NCBI GenBank assembly: GCA_026419785.1
Contig: JAODTK010004998.1
Coordinates: 1 to 64,000 of the forward strand
Reading direction: 5' to 3'
DNA: 64,000 nt
Origin: Sclerodactyla briareus
Taxonomy: Eukaryota; Echinodermata; Holothuroidea; Dendrochirotida; Sclerodactylidae
Part shown: piece by piece, positions 48,521 to 60,000 of the stretch
Layout of the letters: each line of letters starts with the position of its first letter
Numbering within the stretch: the first letter of the stretch is position 1
The notes under the pieces: generated by a model
What the model saw: the letters and a program-made list of their open reading frames with translations, nothing else
What the model was told of the DNA's origin: nothing
Database searches by the model: none
Position numbers and translations under genes: made by a program

Positions 48521-48789
48521 GTAATCCACGTCGCATCCATAGTTCATCCATCTGAATTTTGGACCTGAAACTGGATAAGCTATAAAGAAGGGTTTGGCAC
48601 TCCTTCTGGCGAATTCTGGATAGGAAAACGAGAAGTTATACAACCTGACGAAACAACAGAGATACGAGGTTACGCATTGACGTCGTGAACAAGAACATGA
48701 TTCATACTATGCGAAATAGGACTTCTTCCGAGCAACGGGGAGTATGGAAAACTATCGATTTGTCGTCTTGGCAACTTACTGGCACTCAG
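48521..48789 (+). pseudogene. FReD central exon, copy 2 (frameshifted)
   Basis: It begins after GTTCTTACAG and ends before GTTAGT. Segments read YKEGFGTPSGEFWIGKREVI, ETTEIRGYAL, and DFFRATGSMENYRFVVLATY in shifting frames. They line up with the standard FReD central region (GFG.P.GEFWIG, then YAK..FFR). At least two or three one-base shifts and a stop after EFWT interrupt it. With the flanking exons it makes a complete domain apart from those shifts. Confidence 0.8.
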
Positions 48790-50256
48790 GTTAGTAAACA
48801 GAGTAGTAAGATGCTTCAGTCAGAGATTAGCCTGTTATTTTGATTAGGAAGACCCAGCTGGAATGAGGGGGGGAATGTAAGTAAAAAAAATCCCAATTAG
48901 TCGAGGATGTGCGATGTGCATTTGCGGGTGTATGTGGAGGTTGCTCGTGAACACGATAACTCGTTGTTCTAAATGTACGCCGCTCGTTCATGGTAGTATG
49001 TTCCCCACAATCAGCGTACTGATTACATTAGTTTGTTGGTCATGTGCCAGTCTGAGGTGACTGCGGGTCATAAACGGACATGGGATTATATTTTATATAT
49101 TTTTTTTAATTACCAAATTCAACAGCCCACCTGGTAATAGTCACAACCGTAAAGTTACACAACATCTTCGAACTACGTTATGAGCTTATTTCACTATTCG
49201 TTCTATAATCTGACAGACCACTGAGACTGCGAATCTTCTTCATTATAACTATTTTGTTTTTTTTAATACCTAAATTCGTCATTGTTGTGACAAAGGCAAT
49301 TCTGCCTATTAATTATTCCTGATGATAACTTGTTATTAGTATGTAGTAGTTATTTTAAGGTTATAGGAAAATAGGTAATATACCACATTGATTTTTTTAA
49401 GAAGTTGAATATAGCGAATGATTAGGAGTGAGGAAAATCAATCGCCATTAATGTTGCGCGAAGAAGGCTATTCTAAAATATTTGTACAGTCAGTTATTAT
49501 CGTTTAACGGCCGCATGCTTATGATATGAGGACGCGGGATATAACTGAAACGATCGCCAAATCGCAGTTAAGCCTTTCCATTATTTTCGGCATCAATTTG
49601 GTTGTATAGAATAGTAGGCAAATATGGCCATGACCATTCTAAAATAGTGAGACTGAACATGGATTGAATATTTGATGTAAAAAGAGAAATGAATGTTCAC
49701 ATGTTGGCTAGGGTATCTAGAGGGTGGCAGGTGCCAGAAACATAAATAATAACGTCAGAGCGTCCGACTTTGCCTGTTCTGATTTGCACTGCAATGACAT
49801 GAAAATGTAAGGCAGTGCGGCGTGTTCGCACAACTACACGAAAAATGAACACAGCTGAACAATCTTTGGAACTCCCCTGACAAAAACCAATAACCTGCCA
49901 GCATGAAATGAGTGACAAAAACCGCCCCACATCTGCCATACTTGGAACTAAGATTAGTAAACCATGGAATGAATTGATTTTGTTATAAAAGATGGAGACA
50001 GTTGGAAATAGACCGAAACCGTTGTGAGTGAGGAATGTTCGTCTGTGTTCGGATTGACTTGGTTGTGAGCGTGCGCACCGCAGAACTGTAAAGTGGCGTA
50101 TACGTAATTAAAGAGGCATGTCGTCTGTCGCGTCGGTTTCTTATCGGGAGCGCTTACATGACGTCATGACGGATTTTTTCATAGATTACGGCATAGTGTC
50201 ACTCGGATGTCTCGTCCAACCCTGCCGGACGAAATTGTCGATAATAGTATTATACA

Positions 50257-50342
50257 AACAACGCTATATTATATTATTATATTATTATTATATTATTATT
50301 TTATTATATTATTATTATTATTATTATTATTATATTATTATT
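50257..50342 (+). repeat. (ATT)n microsatellite
   Basis: Interrupted ATT repeats in the intron before the FReD C-terminal exon. They are positionally equivalent to the AGT repeat at 16,345-16,420. Confidence 0.9.
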
Positions 50343-50469
50343 CGTCAGAAATGCAAAAGTAAACACGCTTATCACCAGCGTCATGAAAAAACAATTGGAA
50401 AATAATGAACAGTTATAGAATATATCTAATTCCAAGTTACGTGATATTATTATTCTTTCTTCACTCCAG

Positions 50470-50727
50470 CATATGACGCAATGCGAATTCAACAGCGGGG
50501 CGCCCTTAGCACACAGATAGGACGGACACAACGACCGTGTTATCCGACTACTACTCACAACTGTGCTGACACTTATAATGCTGGTTGGTGGTATTTAAAC
50601 TGTTATTACGCTTATTTGAACATCAACGATAACAAAACAATAGAGTTGGTTACTGGAATTATCTACCCGTAACGATGACCTCCTTTACACAGAGATGACG
50701 ATAAGGCCAAAGGAACGGAATCAATGA
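50470..50727 (+). CDS. FReD C-terminal exon, copy 2
   Basis: It opens after TCACTCCAG and reads YDAMRIQQRG and PTTTHNCADTYNAGWWYLNC, followed by YYAYLNIND. CAD...GWWY.NC is the signature of the C-terminal FReD subdomain, with the last disulfide pair and the ligand pocket. The frame then meets TAA at about 50,670, but one base of shift later the sequence reads LLYTEMTIRPKERNQ and stops at 50,725-50,727. This is the expected final strand of the family (TEM.IRP). So the real end is probably 50,727 and the earlier stop results from a single missing base. The usual calcium-site Asp residues are poorly conserved here. Confidence 0.85.
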
Positions 50728-51302
50728 GCGAGGACTTCAGAGACTGGATGTGAGATGTGCCGGCAATGAACCACGAATGGCTGTGATCCAATACGATGAC
50801 ATTATAAAGCAGAGATGAGAACATCTGGAAATACAACCTTTCTTTTATTATTTCTTACGTTTAGATTTGAGTAGGTCTGGTCCAAATAGGTCGTTGGTTT
50901 CTGCCTTTCTTTGGATTTGTATGATAGTTTTTGTGTGCGCTATAATTTGTGAGACATTTTACATAACCATATTGTTAAATTGTATAACTCATGAAAAAAG
51001 TTATAAACCTATTTGGGTTTAAGTGATCAGATAAGTTTTGGTATGTTGTGTAAACTTCACACCGGTTCACTTAGCTAATCGTTCTTACTCTTTTGTGAAA
51101 GGGAACGAACGTCACATATACTCTCGTGAACTCATGTTTTCCCCACCCCCTTGGTTGTACCGTTGGGCAATGTACGAAAGTCTGGTAATCGGGGAACACG
51201 TAGGAGGAGTGTGGAACGTGGATATACTCAGGTTGTTTACTACAAAGTGTGATGCATATGGATTTACAGTGAATAACTTTAGTGATGTTAATTAACATTC
51301 AT

Positions 51303-51336
51303 TCCAGTCAGTCAGTCAGTCAGTCAGTCAGTCAGT
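51303..51336 (+). repeat. (CAGT)n microsatellite
   Basis: About eight near-perfect CAGT units directly at the right edge of duplication copy 2. Confidence 0.95.
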
Positions 51337-51342
51337 TAGTAT

Positions 51343-51650
51343 GGAACGGGCACTGAGTAGACAAAAATTACCAAATTACTACCTGTACTAATATGGTCTT
51401 GATGCCGCATCATTAGATAAGCAGGTGGAGCTCCGGACTGCAGATCGAAAGGTTATAAGTTCGAATCTCACGGACTGACCAGGTATCCGGTGTCTTCGGA
51501 CAAGGCACTTTGTCGCCAATGCCCCACTCCCGGTGATAGCTATAGGGACCTGTTAGGATGTGAATACAGTCTGCGTTTGTAATGCGCCGCAACTTACTCT
51601 TCGGTACTGTTGTCGGGGAGCTTAGGTATCACCGCTATATATAGTAACAA
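51343..51650 (+). mobile_element. tRNA-derived SINE with flank shared with 26.85-27.2 kb
   Basis: The head carries the GCATCATTAGATAAGC start, a GAGCTCCGGACT stretch and a B-box GTTCGAATCTC near 51,461. The body has GCCCCACTCCCGGTGATAG and GGGACCTGTTAGGATG, matching the SINE at 26,905. It ends near TCACCGCTATATATAG. Its shared flank shows it was present before the large duplication. Confidence 0.7.
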
Positions 51651-51870
51651 AGCCAAATGCAATACTAACCGTAAAAAAAAAAAAATATTAACGCTAAATG
51701 TAATACTAACCGTGATTGTGATAAAACTAACACTTAATGTAATACGTCGTCTCACCGTACTGCCGTAAATGTGATACGACCTTGACGCTAAATGTAATAA
51801 ATCTGACTCACCGTAAAATAATGTAATAACAAATTAACGCTAAGAGTGATAAATATTATATTCCAATTTC
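51645..51870 (+). repeat. Imperfect tandem repeat, CTAAATGTAATACTAACCGT type
   Basis: Units containing GCTAAATGTAATA and a CACCGTA or AACCGTA segment recur about six to eight times with variable spacing (for example 51,652, 51,693, 51,737, 51,792 and 51,838). They are interrupted by an A run at 51,675-51,687. It follows the SINE directly. Confidence 0.6.
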
Positions 51871-54640
51871 ATATTTTTTCTTCACCAGTGAAAAAATGTG
51901 GTTGCACGGACTTTCGGCAACCATCGTTCAATGATTTACTCCCTCTGAACTCACAGAGTTAGTTTTGAGTGAAACACACAGTAGCTTGATATTAGTCTTC
52001 GACGCATATTATGAATGCCATCGACTGTGGGTGTGGTAAAAAACAGTTGCACATAGACTGAACCTATACTCTCTGTAATTTCGGTGATTATTGGGTGCGT
52101 GGATTAAGGCATACATACTTGTGGATGGGTGAACCTTATCAACTGGTAACATTTCCATGTCATCAAAGGTAATTCAAGGTACCTCATCACTTAATAGTTC
52201 GTGTTTCTGCGACAACTTTCAGTGACATTATCAATTAAAGTAAATTTGAGTACAGGGTGTACATATGGAGAGGTACATTTTCAATGAAAAACCGTCATGT
52301 AATTCAAAGTCATCATGGGTCAAGTTAGGGTCAAGATTTTAACTTCCTTTTTTGGCTCTAGCATGACGAATGAACGTCTGCCGAGGTTGGGAAGTGCACC
52401 AATGCAATCCATCAGTTTGCTGAGTCTGTGTGGAATTTAACCTCAATTTGATCTTCACTGACCTATATCAGTGTTTGGATCGCATGTCCATGGCACCTTC
52501 TGATCACAATAAGCCATGGTTCCATGCACCCTGCGTGATAGAGCGGACGAGAATCATGTCACAGACGGGGGCCAGGGGCGGGAGGGGTACCAGAGGCGAA
52601 GTGGGACCCACATGCAGGACAGGAGTCGATTACCGTAAGTGACGGGTGGGGAGAGGCGGACGACGTTCGAGTGAGGGATGAGGATCCAAGTGTTGACAGG
52701 GATCAAATACATGGTGGATTAGTAAAAGGTTTGATTAGAACCGATAACAGACGAAAACGGAATGCTGACAGAGGTCGAGTACGGGATAAGCGTTCAAGGG
52801 TGAATTGGGGGACCAAGGTGGAAAAGGTGGTCGAGCACGTGGTAGGTGACAAGAGGCAAACGCGGGTCAAGTACGTGAGGTTACATCAGGGCAGGACCTG
52901 GGTAGGGGGAACCATGGGAGATCAGAGGCAGACCTCAGCTGTCGGGCAGATGACCTAGCCCGAGAAGGACAAGGATGTTCAGTGGGCGTGAGTCAGGTAA
53001 GAAGGAAAGCCGAGGGGCAAAAGAGGGGGAGGTAAGAGGGTTAGATGTGAGCGACGAAAGCCGAGTTATCAATGATATTTGAGAGACGGACTGGACTCAA
53101 GAGGCTTACTATGGAGAGTTGCAGGCTCAGAATGATGAACATGGGAGGGGTGGGAGTTAGGGAGACGGCAGACAAAAGACAAGAAGCGCGTGATAATTTG
53201 AAGACGGATAAGAGTCATGAAGTAAGGGAAGAGGGGTGGGTGTGGAACATCGAAACAGAGAAGGAAACGTTACAACAAATGTGAAGCTGCCTGACGTACT
53301 GCTCAATATTGAGTATATTTCGGAGTATGAGTGCGGGCGGGCGCTCTGTCGGTAACAACAATTCCCGGCAGAGTGTTATCCAAATATTTAGAAGAATTGT
53401 TTCTAGGTAATCGTACCAATGGACTACCACAAGTGAGTTTCTCAGGTGATATGAGTACATTGGATGGAACAGTATGAGACAAATGAACAATGAATATGGT
53501 GAAAACAGTGGTGTGGCTTTAGCTCCTCAACAAATTATTAATGAACACTCAATGTAGATAATTGCTCGGGTGAGACGTTATCACTGCATTAATGTACACT
53601 GAATTTTTCCTGAATGTTTTGAGTGCCGTTTCTTATACTGTGCTCACTGGGAATTCCTTCAAATCCTTCCATATTCCCTCGAGAGTGTCTTCGTATCAAC
53701 TCTCAATTGTACCTTAGACGGTTTCACCTCCTTGGCCGACAACAAACTTCGTAAAACTCTGTCTACGAATGAATAAACATAGAATCCACACCATAAGATA
53801 CAAAACTAAGATTGAGACACTTACGTTTCTGAGATCGCTTGATTAAAAAGTTATCTATCACACGAGTTTACTAAACGAACCGAACTGTTGCTCTATTTAC
53901 GGTTGTTGAGATATAGTTATCAGAGAAAAACCCTCGCGTGCGTGCTTATTATTATGCATGAAATCCGCTCTAAAAGAAATATCAAACACCTTCTAAGTAC
54001 AGGCAACTTGCTAATCGATATTGACACTGATAATGTCCTGTTCAGGATTGAAATAATAATGAAATGGGGCGCTACTTGAAAATCATACACATTACGTGTC
54101 CTACTGTGACACAACAATGGAATCTGATAGGAACGGGCTTACAATTACAGAAATATATAAATCCATCTCAGGAAATCATCTCGAGACATACCCCCTATCA
54201 ATGTACCAGAAATTTCTGACTGATTCTATTCACCGTTCTTAGGTTCGTCCATTACAAGCAAGAGAGGAAGAGCATAGCGGAGTGGCATTAGTAACGCTAT
54301 GCAAGCCAACATCTCGAGCTCAGCGTTCTAGCAGTCACCGGACGTTTCCTTTTTACTTAGGTTGCTGTACTTGCGGTTGCGATGGCGAGGTCGCGTTCTT
54401 CACTTCGTAGGTCTGGGGTAATGCAGTAGATTATTGGGTTCCTGGTCTGGTTAGGCAATACGTCTCGTCGGTCGATGTGAGCAGTCATACACGTTGTGCT
54501 TGAATATCCCGTTCCTACAGGCTCCAAGAAAGTGATCGGATCCTGGAGTAAACTGCCTGTTCGTTCTTTCAGATGTGTACGTGAATGGGCTGTCCCGAGG
54601 GCAGGCTGGAATTGATTACACCCTGTCCCAGTTAGTTTAA
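51871..54640. other. Intergenic region with a G/A-rich patch
   Basis: From about 52,540 to 53,260 the plus strand is rich in G and A with many GGGG and GAGG motifs, giving Arg/Gly/Glu-rich frames (70 to 95 codons) without recognisable domains. The rest is AT-rich and I see no exon or named element there. Confidence 0.4.
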
Positions 54641-54649
54641 TTTGGCTTA

Positions 54650-55010
54650 GTTTATTGAAGAGGGGTCAGGAAGGAAAAAATCCTCATGAAAGACCCTGAA
54701 GTCAAAACGAATCCCAAAGAGAAAAATACCCAGGCAAAAGAATCCGCCCACAATTCTTGAAAAAAGTTCAAGGACTGTTCTGAACGCATCACACCTTAGA
54801 CAGATTATTTACAGAATGGTCAACTCTACAGCGGTTGCCATGAAGTTGAGGCAATCGACAACTATCGGTGGTAACATTGGAGAACTCAAAGCAATAGTGG
54901 AAGGAAAAGGCCTCTAATCCCTGAACAATTTTTAAAGACCAGTGTCAAATCACCTCGAATTCGTCTCAGTCCATTGAAGTTAGACCAGACGCCCTCATAT
55001 TTCCTCGCAA
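54650..55010 (-). mobile_element. 3' fragment of the second LINE family
   Basis: Colinear with 32,330-32,730: shared pieces include TTCTTGAAAAA or TTCCTGAAAAA, GAACGCAT, a GTAGTGGAAGGA or ATAGTGGAAGGA stretch, AATTCG, CTCAG and the ATTGAAGTTAG/ATGGGAGTTAG end. It is on the minus strand and contains only part of the post-RT and 3' region, so it is a 5'-truncated insertion typical of LINEs. Confidence 0.6.
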
Positions 55011-55137
55011 CACAGTTAATCTCTGAAAGACAGTGAATTTATCGAGTGGCCCTCCGCTGAACGTGTTACCGCTTATCTTCGCGAAGAAGGATTCCATTAT
55101 TGGGACAGGATACCCCAGTGTGAGTATGTAGCCATCT

Positions 55138-55222
55138 GAACACACACACACACTTCCACAAAATACACACGGCAAACACCACACACCACCACACACACAC
55201 ACACACACACGCACACACACAC
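55138..55222 (+). repeat. (CA)n microsatellite
   Basis: Interrupted CA repeat with one pure block at about 55,191-55,209. Confidence 0.9.
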
Positions 55223-55595
55223 ATTAGCATTCATGCACACATACCCAATCTTGATTGAATGGTTCCTTTTGCGATTGGCAAAGAAAAACAGGTATAGTCA
55301 GGGAATATTAGACGAAATTTAGCTAATCCGTGAATAAATTCCTTACCAGTTCTCTCCTCCAATGTGTCAATGAAGTGTTTTACGGACATAGATTGAAAAA
55401 AAAAAAAAACTTAACTCCCTAGGACAACCCCTGACAGCTGCTGACATTTGAGGTGCCTAGAACGGCATCCGGCAGAAAAGGTCGCAATATGCCTCTCTTT
55501 ACATCATGCATCACGCGTTTGCACAAGGTTTAGCCGAAGATGCTGATGTGATGTAAGCTGTTGACCACAGCCAGTGCACAAACCATCCTATCTTC

Positions 55596-56132
55596 GTGAA
55601 TATATCCAAGGCGTTACTTGCTCTCTACTCAGCCTTCACCGGCTGTTATACAGTTCCAGTTTCGCGTGAGCGTTCCCTACCCTGTGCTTCGTCAGTCGGT
55701 TTCTTACGAGGCTTCCGGATTGCGACGCCACCGGTCAGTTGGTTGCCCCATCGCTGGCCGACTCAGTTGTGGATCCGCCGACCCCTCGATCTGCTCAACG
55801 ATCTCCCGCTTCGGCCTTCCGACACCCTCCGCTCACTCAGAAGAGGGTCAGCTTCGTTAACCACGGCACGCGCGCCCTACGTCTCTCTTCGAGACAATTC
55901 AGGACTAATTTGCGGAAGTGCGAACAAGCTCCTCGCAGGCCGTCAGGAAGGAATCCTCATCTTACAAAAAAGGGAATTTTTTTATCCCCCCCGGGGGGCG
56001 TTTCTTAGAGGCGAACAGTCGGTTGCGTTCACACCGCAGAGAATGTTCTCCCCTCTATCGGGTCGCTCTCTGGTACATCCGAAAAACAGAGCCGGGTCCC
56101 ACGCCCGGCCGCCTGCGGCTGGCCGCTGGTGA
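55596..56132 (+). other. Unrecognised 178-codon frame
   Basis: This is one of the longest open frames outside low-complexity DNA, within a more GC-rich island (about 55,600-56,280). The translation is rich in Arg, Pro, Ser and Leu (for example SDTLRSLRRGSASLTTARAP), and parallel frames are also open for 80 to 99 codons. It could be a piece of a retrotransposon gag-like or DIRS-type region, or just GC-rich DNA lacking stops. I see no motif that decides. Confidence 0.25.
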
Positions 56133-56299
56133 TCGAGAGGACACGTTCGAACCGACGTCTGAAAGCTTCCCTGCTCGGCAGCGATTACTCTGCTTCCAAG
56201 GATCCCGTGAGTGCTGAATCCGCATGACGGGACTGAGCCAGCCACACAGGTACGTTTTTCTCCAATGAAAAGCCGGGCCCATGACGTTAGGGGCTTCAC

Positions 56300-57990
56300 A
56301 GCCTATTCACAGCGTGCGGAAATTGTGAGGCATCACATGCAAGAACTTATAAAGGAGTAGACCACTGAGAAGAATCGGACACTAAATCCTAATGCAATCA
56401 ATATGGTGAAGCAATTTCAAACAGGTGCCAAAAGAATGACCGGATACCTCGGATATCACCTAGTAATATATGGTACACAACACCGGCATTAAAACGCTGA
56501 GATAGGCGGTCACCAGTTGATTCGACCAGTTTATTTTCGGTCTTGGAGAGTAGATTGAGGCGGAATTAATATTAATGTTTGCGAGGATTCAGTGTTTTTA
56601 GAGGCACCCCCTGGTTGACTCTCTATGAGTCGATTGAGGAAGAATAATTGAACCAAATTCACTTGAAAATTATAAAAAAAATCATGATATCGAAAATGAA
56701 TGTCTCGTTGATAGGCCCTACTTCATCTGAAAGAGGATTTGAACTTCAGCGAAAATTACAACACTCACATAAATTCGATGGCTTGGAGAAAATGAATGAG
56801 GATCAGTCCGTGATTTTTTTCTTAATTCGTACTGTTTGCATCAGTAAATACCGGCAATCAATAGATTATCAGAGTATGGGTAGCTTCGTGGGCCCTGGGT
56901 TAGGAGGACAGAAATGAAGGCTGATAGAACTGCAAACGATCTCAGTTAAGGGGTCGGGACTAATAGTGGTTTTAGTTACCCCTACTTCCAGAGGTCGCAC
57001 GGGTCCTCCTAGGGGAGTTGAAATGATTTTTTCGATATGTCATACTATGATATACAGTTATGTGAATTACATGGGCCTAAATACAGTTCACGGGTTCAGC
57101 CACAAGAAAAGGAATCACAGCGATCAGTGGCGTTCTTGTTAATTTCATGATGACTAAGGTTTCCCAGACGAGCCCCTGTATCGTAGGATACCGGTGGCAC
57201 ACTAAGGTCGAGTCACCCGTAGCGACCAAACCCAATTCGCAAATGATCGAAAGGTGTCAAACAGCAACATCTAAGACAACAGCTGTTTCCCTCCCACGTG
57301 TTGCGCGCTTTCGCAGGACGAGTTTTGACATTTTGGGCCAGTTGTGTCCCATCCTGCGAATGTTACATCACGGATATCACGCACTCAAGGATAAATAATG
57401 AAACTTTCTTGTTACCGTCTAGTTAATATTCACGAGGCGTTGTCTACACTGATGAAGGAATACTCACTACGTAGTGATTATAACATACTGTTTTTGTGAT
57501 TCAATCACTCGGTGTAGGTGACCTCATGAAACCGTGGCCCAAAATTATGTGGTCCGCTATCGATTTTGCCCGTCCGTTCCCAGCCCGTAACCTCACGAAC
57601 ATTCGGCGAAACCATTTTTGTTGCACGATCATATTATTCCGTCGTTCAATTATTTGTCATGTAACTGTTTGGGGTGCTAAGCGACCCCTCTCCTAAATAA
57701 TACACTCCATCGAAGCGCTGTATATGGTGGTAAATATGATGCAATTCACATAATAGTTGCCTTGGAACACAGGGGAATGTTAAATTTATTAATTGTTGGA
57801 ACGCAGATAGAACGATTTTCAATAGCTCTGATTTAACTAGTACTGGGATGATTGTTTTGCGTTATCGACAACGAGGAGGGTGGTAGATCAATCTATAAGA
57901 ATCAGTGCTGCTTCCGCTATTGGTGCTCACTTCCTTGAGTACAAATGCCGTTTATTCTTATACTCTTGAAAAATGATGTGTAGAATTCAC
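56300..57990. other. Intergenic, nothing recognised
   Basis: AT-rich sequence with only short frames (up to 89 codons at 56,648-56,917 and 83 codons at 57,147-57,398), none with a known motif or splice framing. Confidence 0.4.
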
Positions 57991-58000
57991 CACAACATTA

Positions 58001-58136
58001 TGTGACTAGCCACCCGATGTTGTGTGAGGAGTACACACATTGTGTATAAGTATGTAAATGAAATAAACAAATGTGCACATTATACACAATGACGTGTAAT
58101 TTCTTATACAACACCTGGATAGGTGTGCTAGTCACA
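58001..58136. mobile_element. Small foldback (MITE-like) element
   Basis: The ends are a perfect 10-bp inverted repeat, TGTGACTAGC at 58,001 and GCTAGTCACA ending at 58,136. Inside lies a perfect 11-bp pair, ATTGTGTATAA (58,039) and TTATACACAAT (58,080). Between them are weaker inverted matches. The 136-base unit would form a long hairpin. No coding capacity. A target duplication is not clear. Confidence 0.6.
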
Positions 58137-59780
58137 CAACGTTTTTTAAGAGTGTTTAATTATATGATAAAATGTGAAAGGCAAAAAAAGAGGGATCGGG
58201 GTCGGAGGGACCAACTAACTAACAACTAACTTAACAGCTCATTCGGTAGGATCCGGACGATCCATGTTGTCCTGTTGACAGCCCTAGCAGCTTCCCGTGT
58301 GTGTTAGACAAGGAAGTCTCCCGTTTACACACTATCCACATGTGACGGGGGGTACATACCCACTAAGTAATAAAGGTAGACGTGGCTACCAGGTGTGCAG
58401 TAGGTCGTGGAAGAATCGTACACCATTGGTGGTGCAAAGGTGGTTTTCATCAGGTAACAACGGACCATCAAGTTCGCTAGTAGTGCGAGGGGGCGCTGTC
58501 TAGGATGCAAGGCTCTAAACCCTGGTCCTGATACTAAACTTAATCAGCAGATTTTTTTAACCAGAATGGTCGGAATCCTAAGTTCAAGTCTTACGTCAAC
58601 GATGAAACTCCACGGGGCTATCTCACCACCTCATAGGCAGATTCTACAACCGGGCATTGTTACTGCACAATTTAGTCAGATTATATGGTAGAACCACATA
58701 TATTGGTGAGGGATTAATTTTGTGAAAGAGGCGATCCGTTCTCATGACCGTTACGGTGCTCATTGCATTTGATTATTTCACGGTATACCGCCGTCAATAC
58801 GATAATCGATCCTAACCATTGCCAACTCGTTCGGTCATCAGTTGGCTCTTACTCAGAGTGAGATTTGGTTGAGCGGGAATAACTTTGCAGTTAATTCAAG
58901 TTGCAGTCATTACAGAACTCGCCCCTGGACCGAGTGAATAGCTAATGACCCTCCTTCACGACAGGGCCAATTCTTGTGGTGTGTCTACTGCGGACTGGGA
59001 AGTTATTGTATCAAAATGAAATGATCTGGAATGAATTAGTCGCAATTCTTCAGTTTCATTTCGAAATTCGGGATTCGCTGACAATTATAGGACTGAAATA
59101 ACGTTTCAATGATCAAAAATCTGTTCAATTTCGACTGGAAACGACAGACTCCAAGTTTATATGAAATCCGTTTTAGGTTTGAAAGTGGATCGTTGGAATA
59201 CATGTTTGTTTCGGGCCGATGCTCCGTATTTGACGTTTCACCTGTGGAATTTTATGAGCAAAAAATATGTATCCCATACTATTCCTCCAGACATTTCATT
59301 TTTGTCAAGTATTAGCCTCTCCACCGTCGCTGTTTCGAGTTTTTTAACGTTCAAAAAATCCATTCCCCAGTACATCAAACCACCTTCAAGGTCAAATACC
59401 AAGTGGTCCAAGGAGATGCTCCAATGGGGAGAAGCGGCTTGAATTTTATGTCCGTAACCGGCCGATCGGCCCAGCACTTGTCCACCATTCAAGGGGCTGG
59501 AAAATTCTAATGGTCCCCGTATTGCGGATCGTGTGTTTAAAGCTCCCGAAGCCTAGTTAAATGATCTCTATATAGGTAAACCATAGATTAAAGAGGTAAA
59601 CAATCACCCCACCTTCACACAAAGCTCAGAACTGGAAAAAAAGCCTACCAGACATGCCGGGCGCGTCAATTGATACTCGATAATTATAAAAACGGACATG
59701 CTGTCATCGCTGCATGTTCGAATACAGTGCAGGCGATTGGGTAGGGGTCCATAAGGTCGGGTTCCATAAGGTGCGAACGA
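58137..59780. other. Intergenic, nothing recognised
   Basis: Frames at 59,109-59,315 and 59,161-59,442 (up to 93 codons) look ordinary but show no motif. No RNA gene is seen. Confidence 0.35.
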
Positions 59781-59794
59781 CGGAGTGCGAAAAA

Positions 59795-59962
59795 GTAACA
59801 AAAATCCTCAAAGTTGGAATCAACCTATCGAAAGAAAAAGAATCAACCAATCGAAAAAGAACCAACCCATCGAAACCGAATCAGACTTCAAAGAACGAAT
59901 CAAGCCTTCAAAGAAAGAATTAAAACCCATGAATAGCGGAATCAGCCTATCCAAAACAAGAA
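59795..59962 (+). repeat. Minisatellite, about 19-20 bp unit
   Basis: Units of the type GAATCAACCTATCGAAAGA recur about eight times with point changes (starts near 59,818, 59,841, 59,860, 59,879, 59,898, 59,919). Units are A-rich. It is followed within a few bases by a run of 28 or more A. Confidence 0.75.
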
Positions 59963-59976
59963 TCCGTACGTCATAA

Positions 59977-60000
59977 AAAAAAAAAAAAAAAAAAAAAAAA
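59977..60000 (+). repeat. Poly(A) run
   Basis: More than 20 consecutive A directly after the minisatellite. It could be the tail of a retroposed sequence ending here on the plus strand, but no element body is recognised. Confidence 0.7.

Larger units (their letters stand above)
36800..51296 (+). repeat. Segmental duplication, copy 2 (FReD gene unit)
   Basis: This is colinear with 4,890-17,867 (anchors listed for copy 1). It is longer, mainly because of about 2.5 kb of repeat DNA between roughly 39.2 and 41.8 kb. It contains the same exon series and holds the more intact version of the lectin gene. The divergence is substantial in introns, so the event is not recent unless much of the difference is sequencing error. 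A SINE and 55-base flank to its right (51,343-51,650) are also shared with copy 1. Confidence 0.85.
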
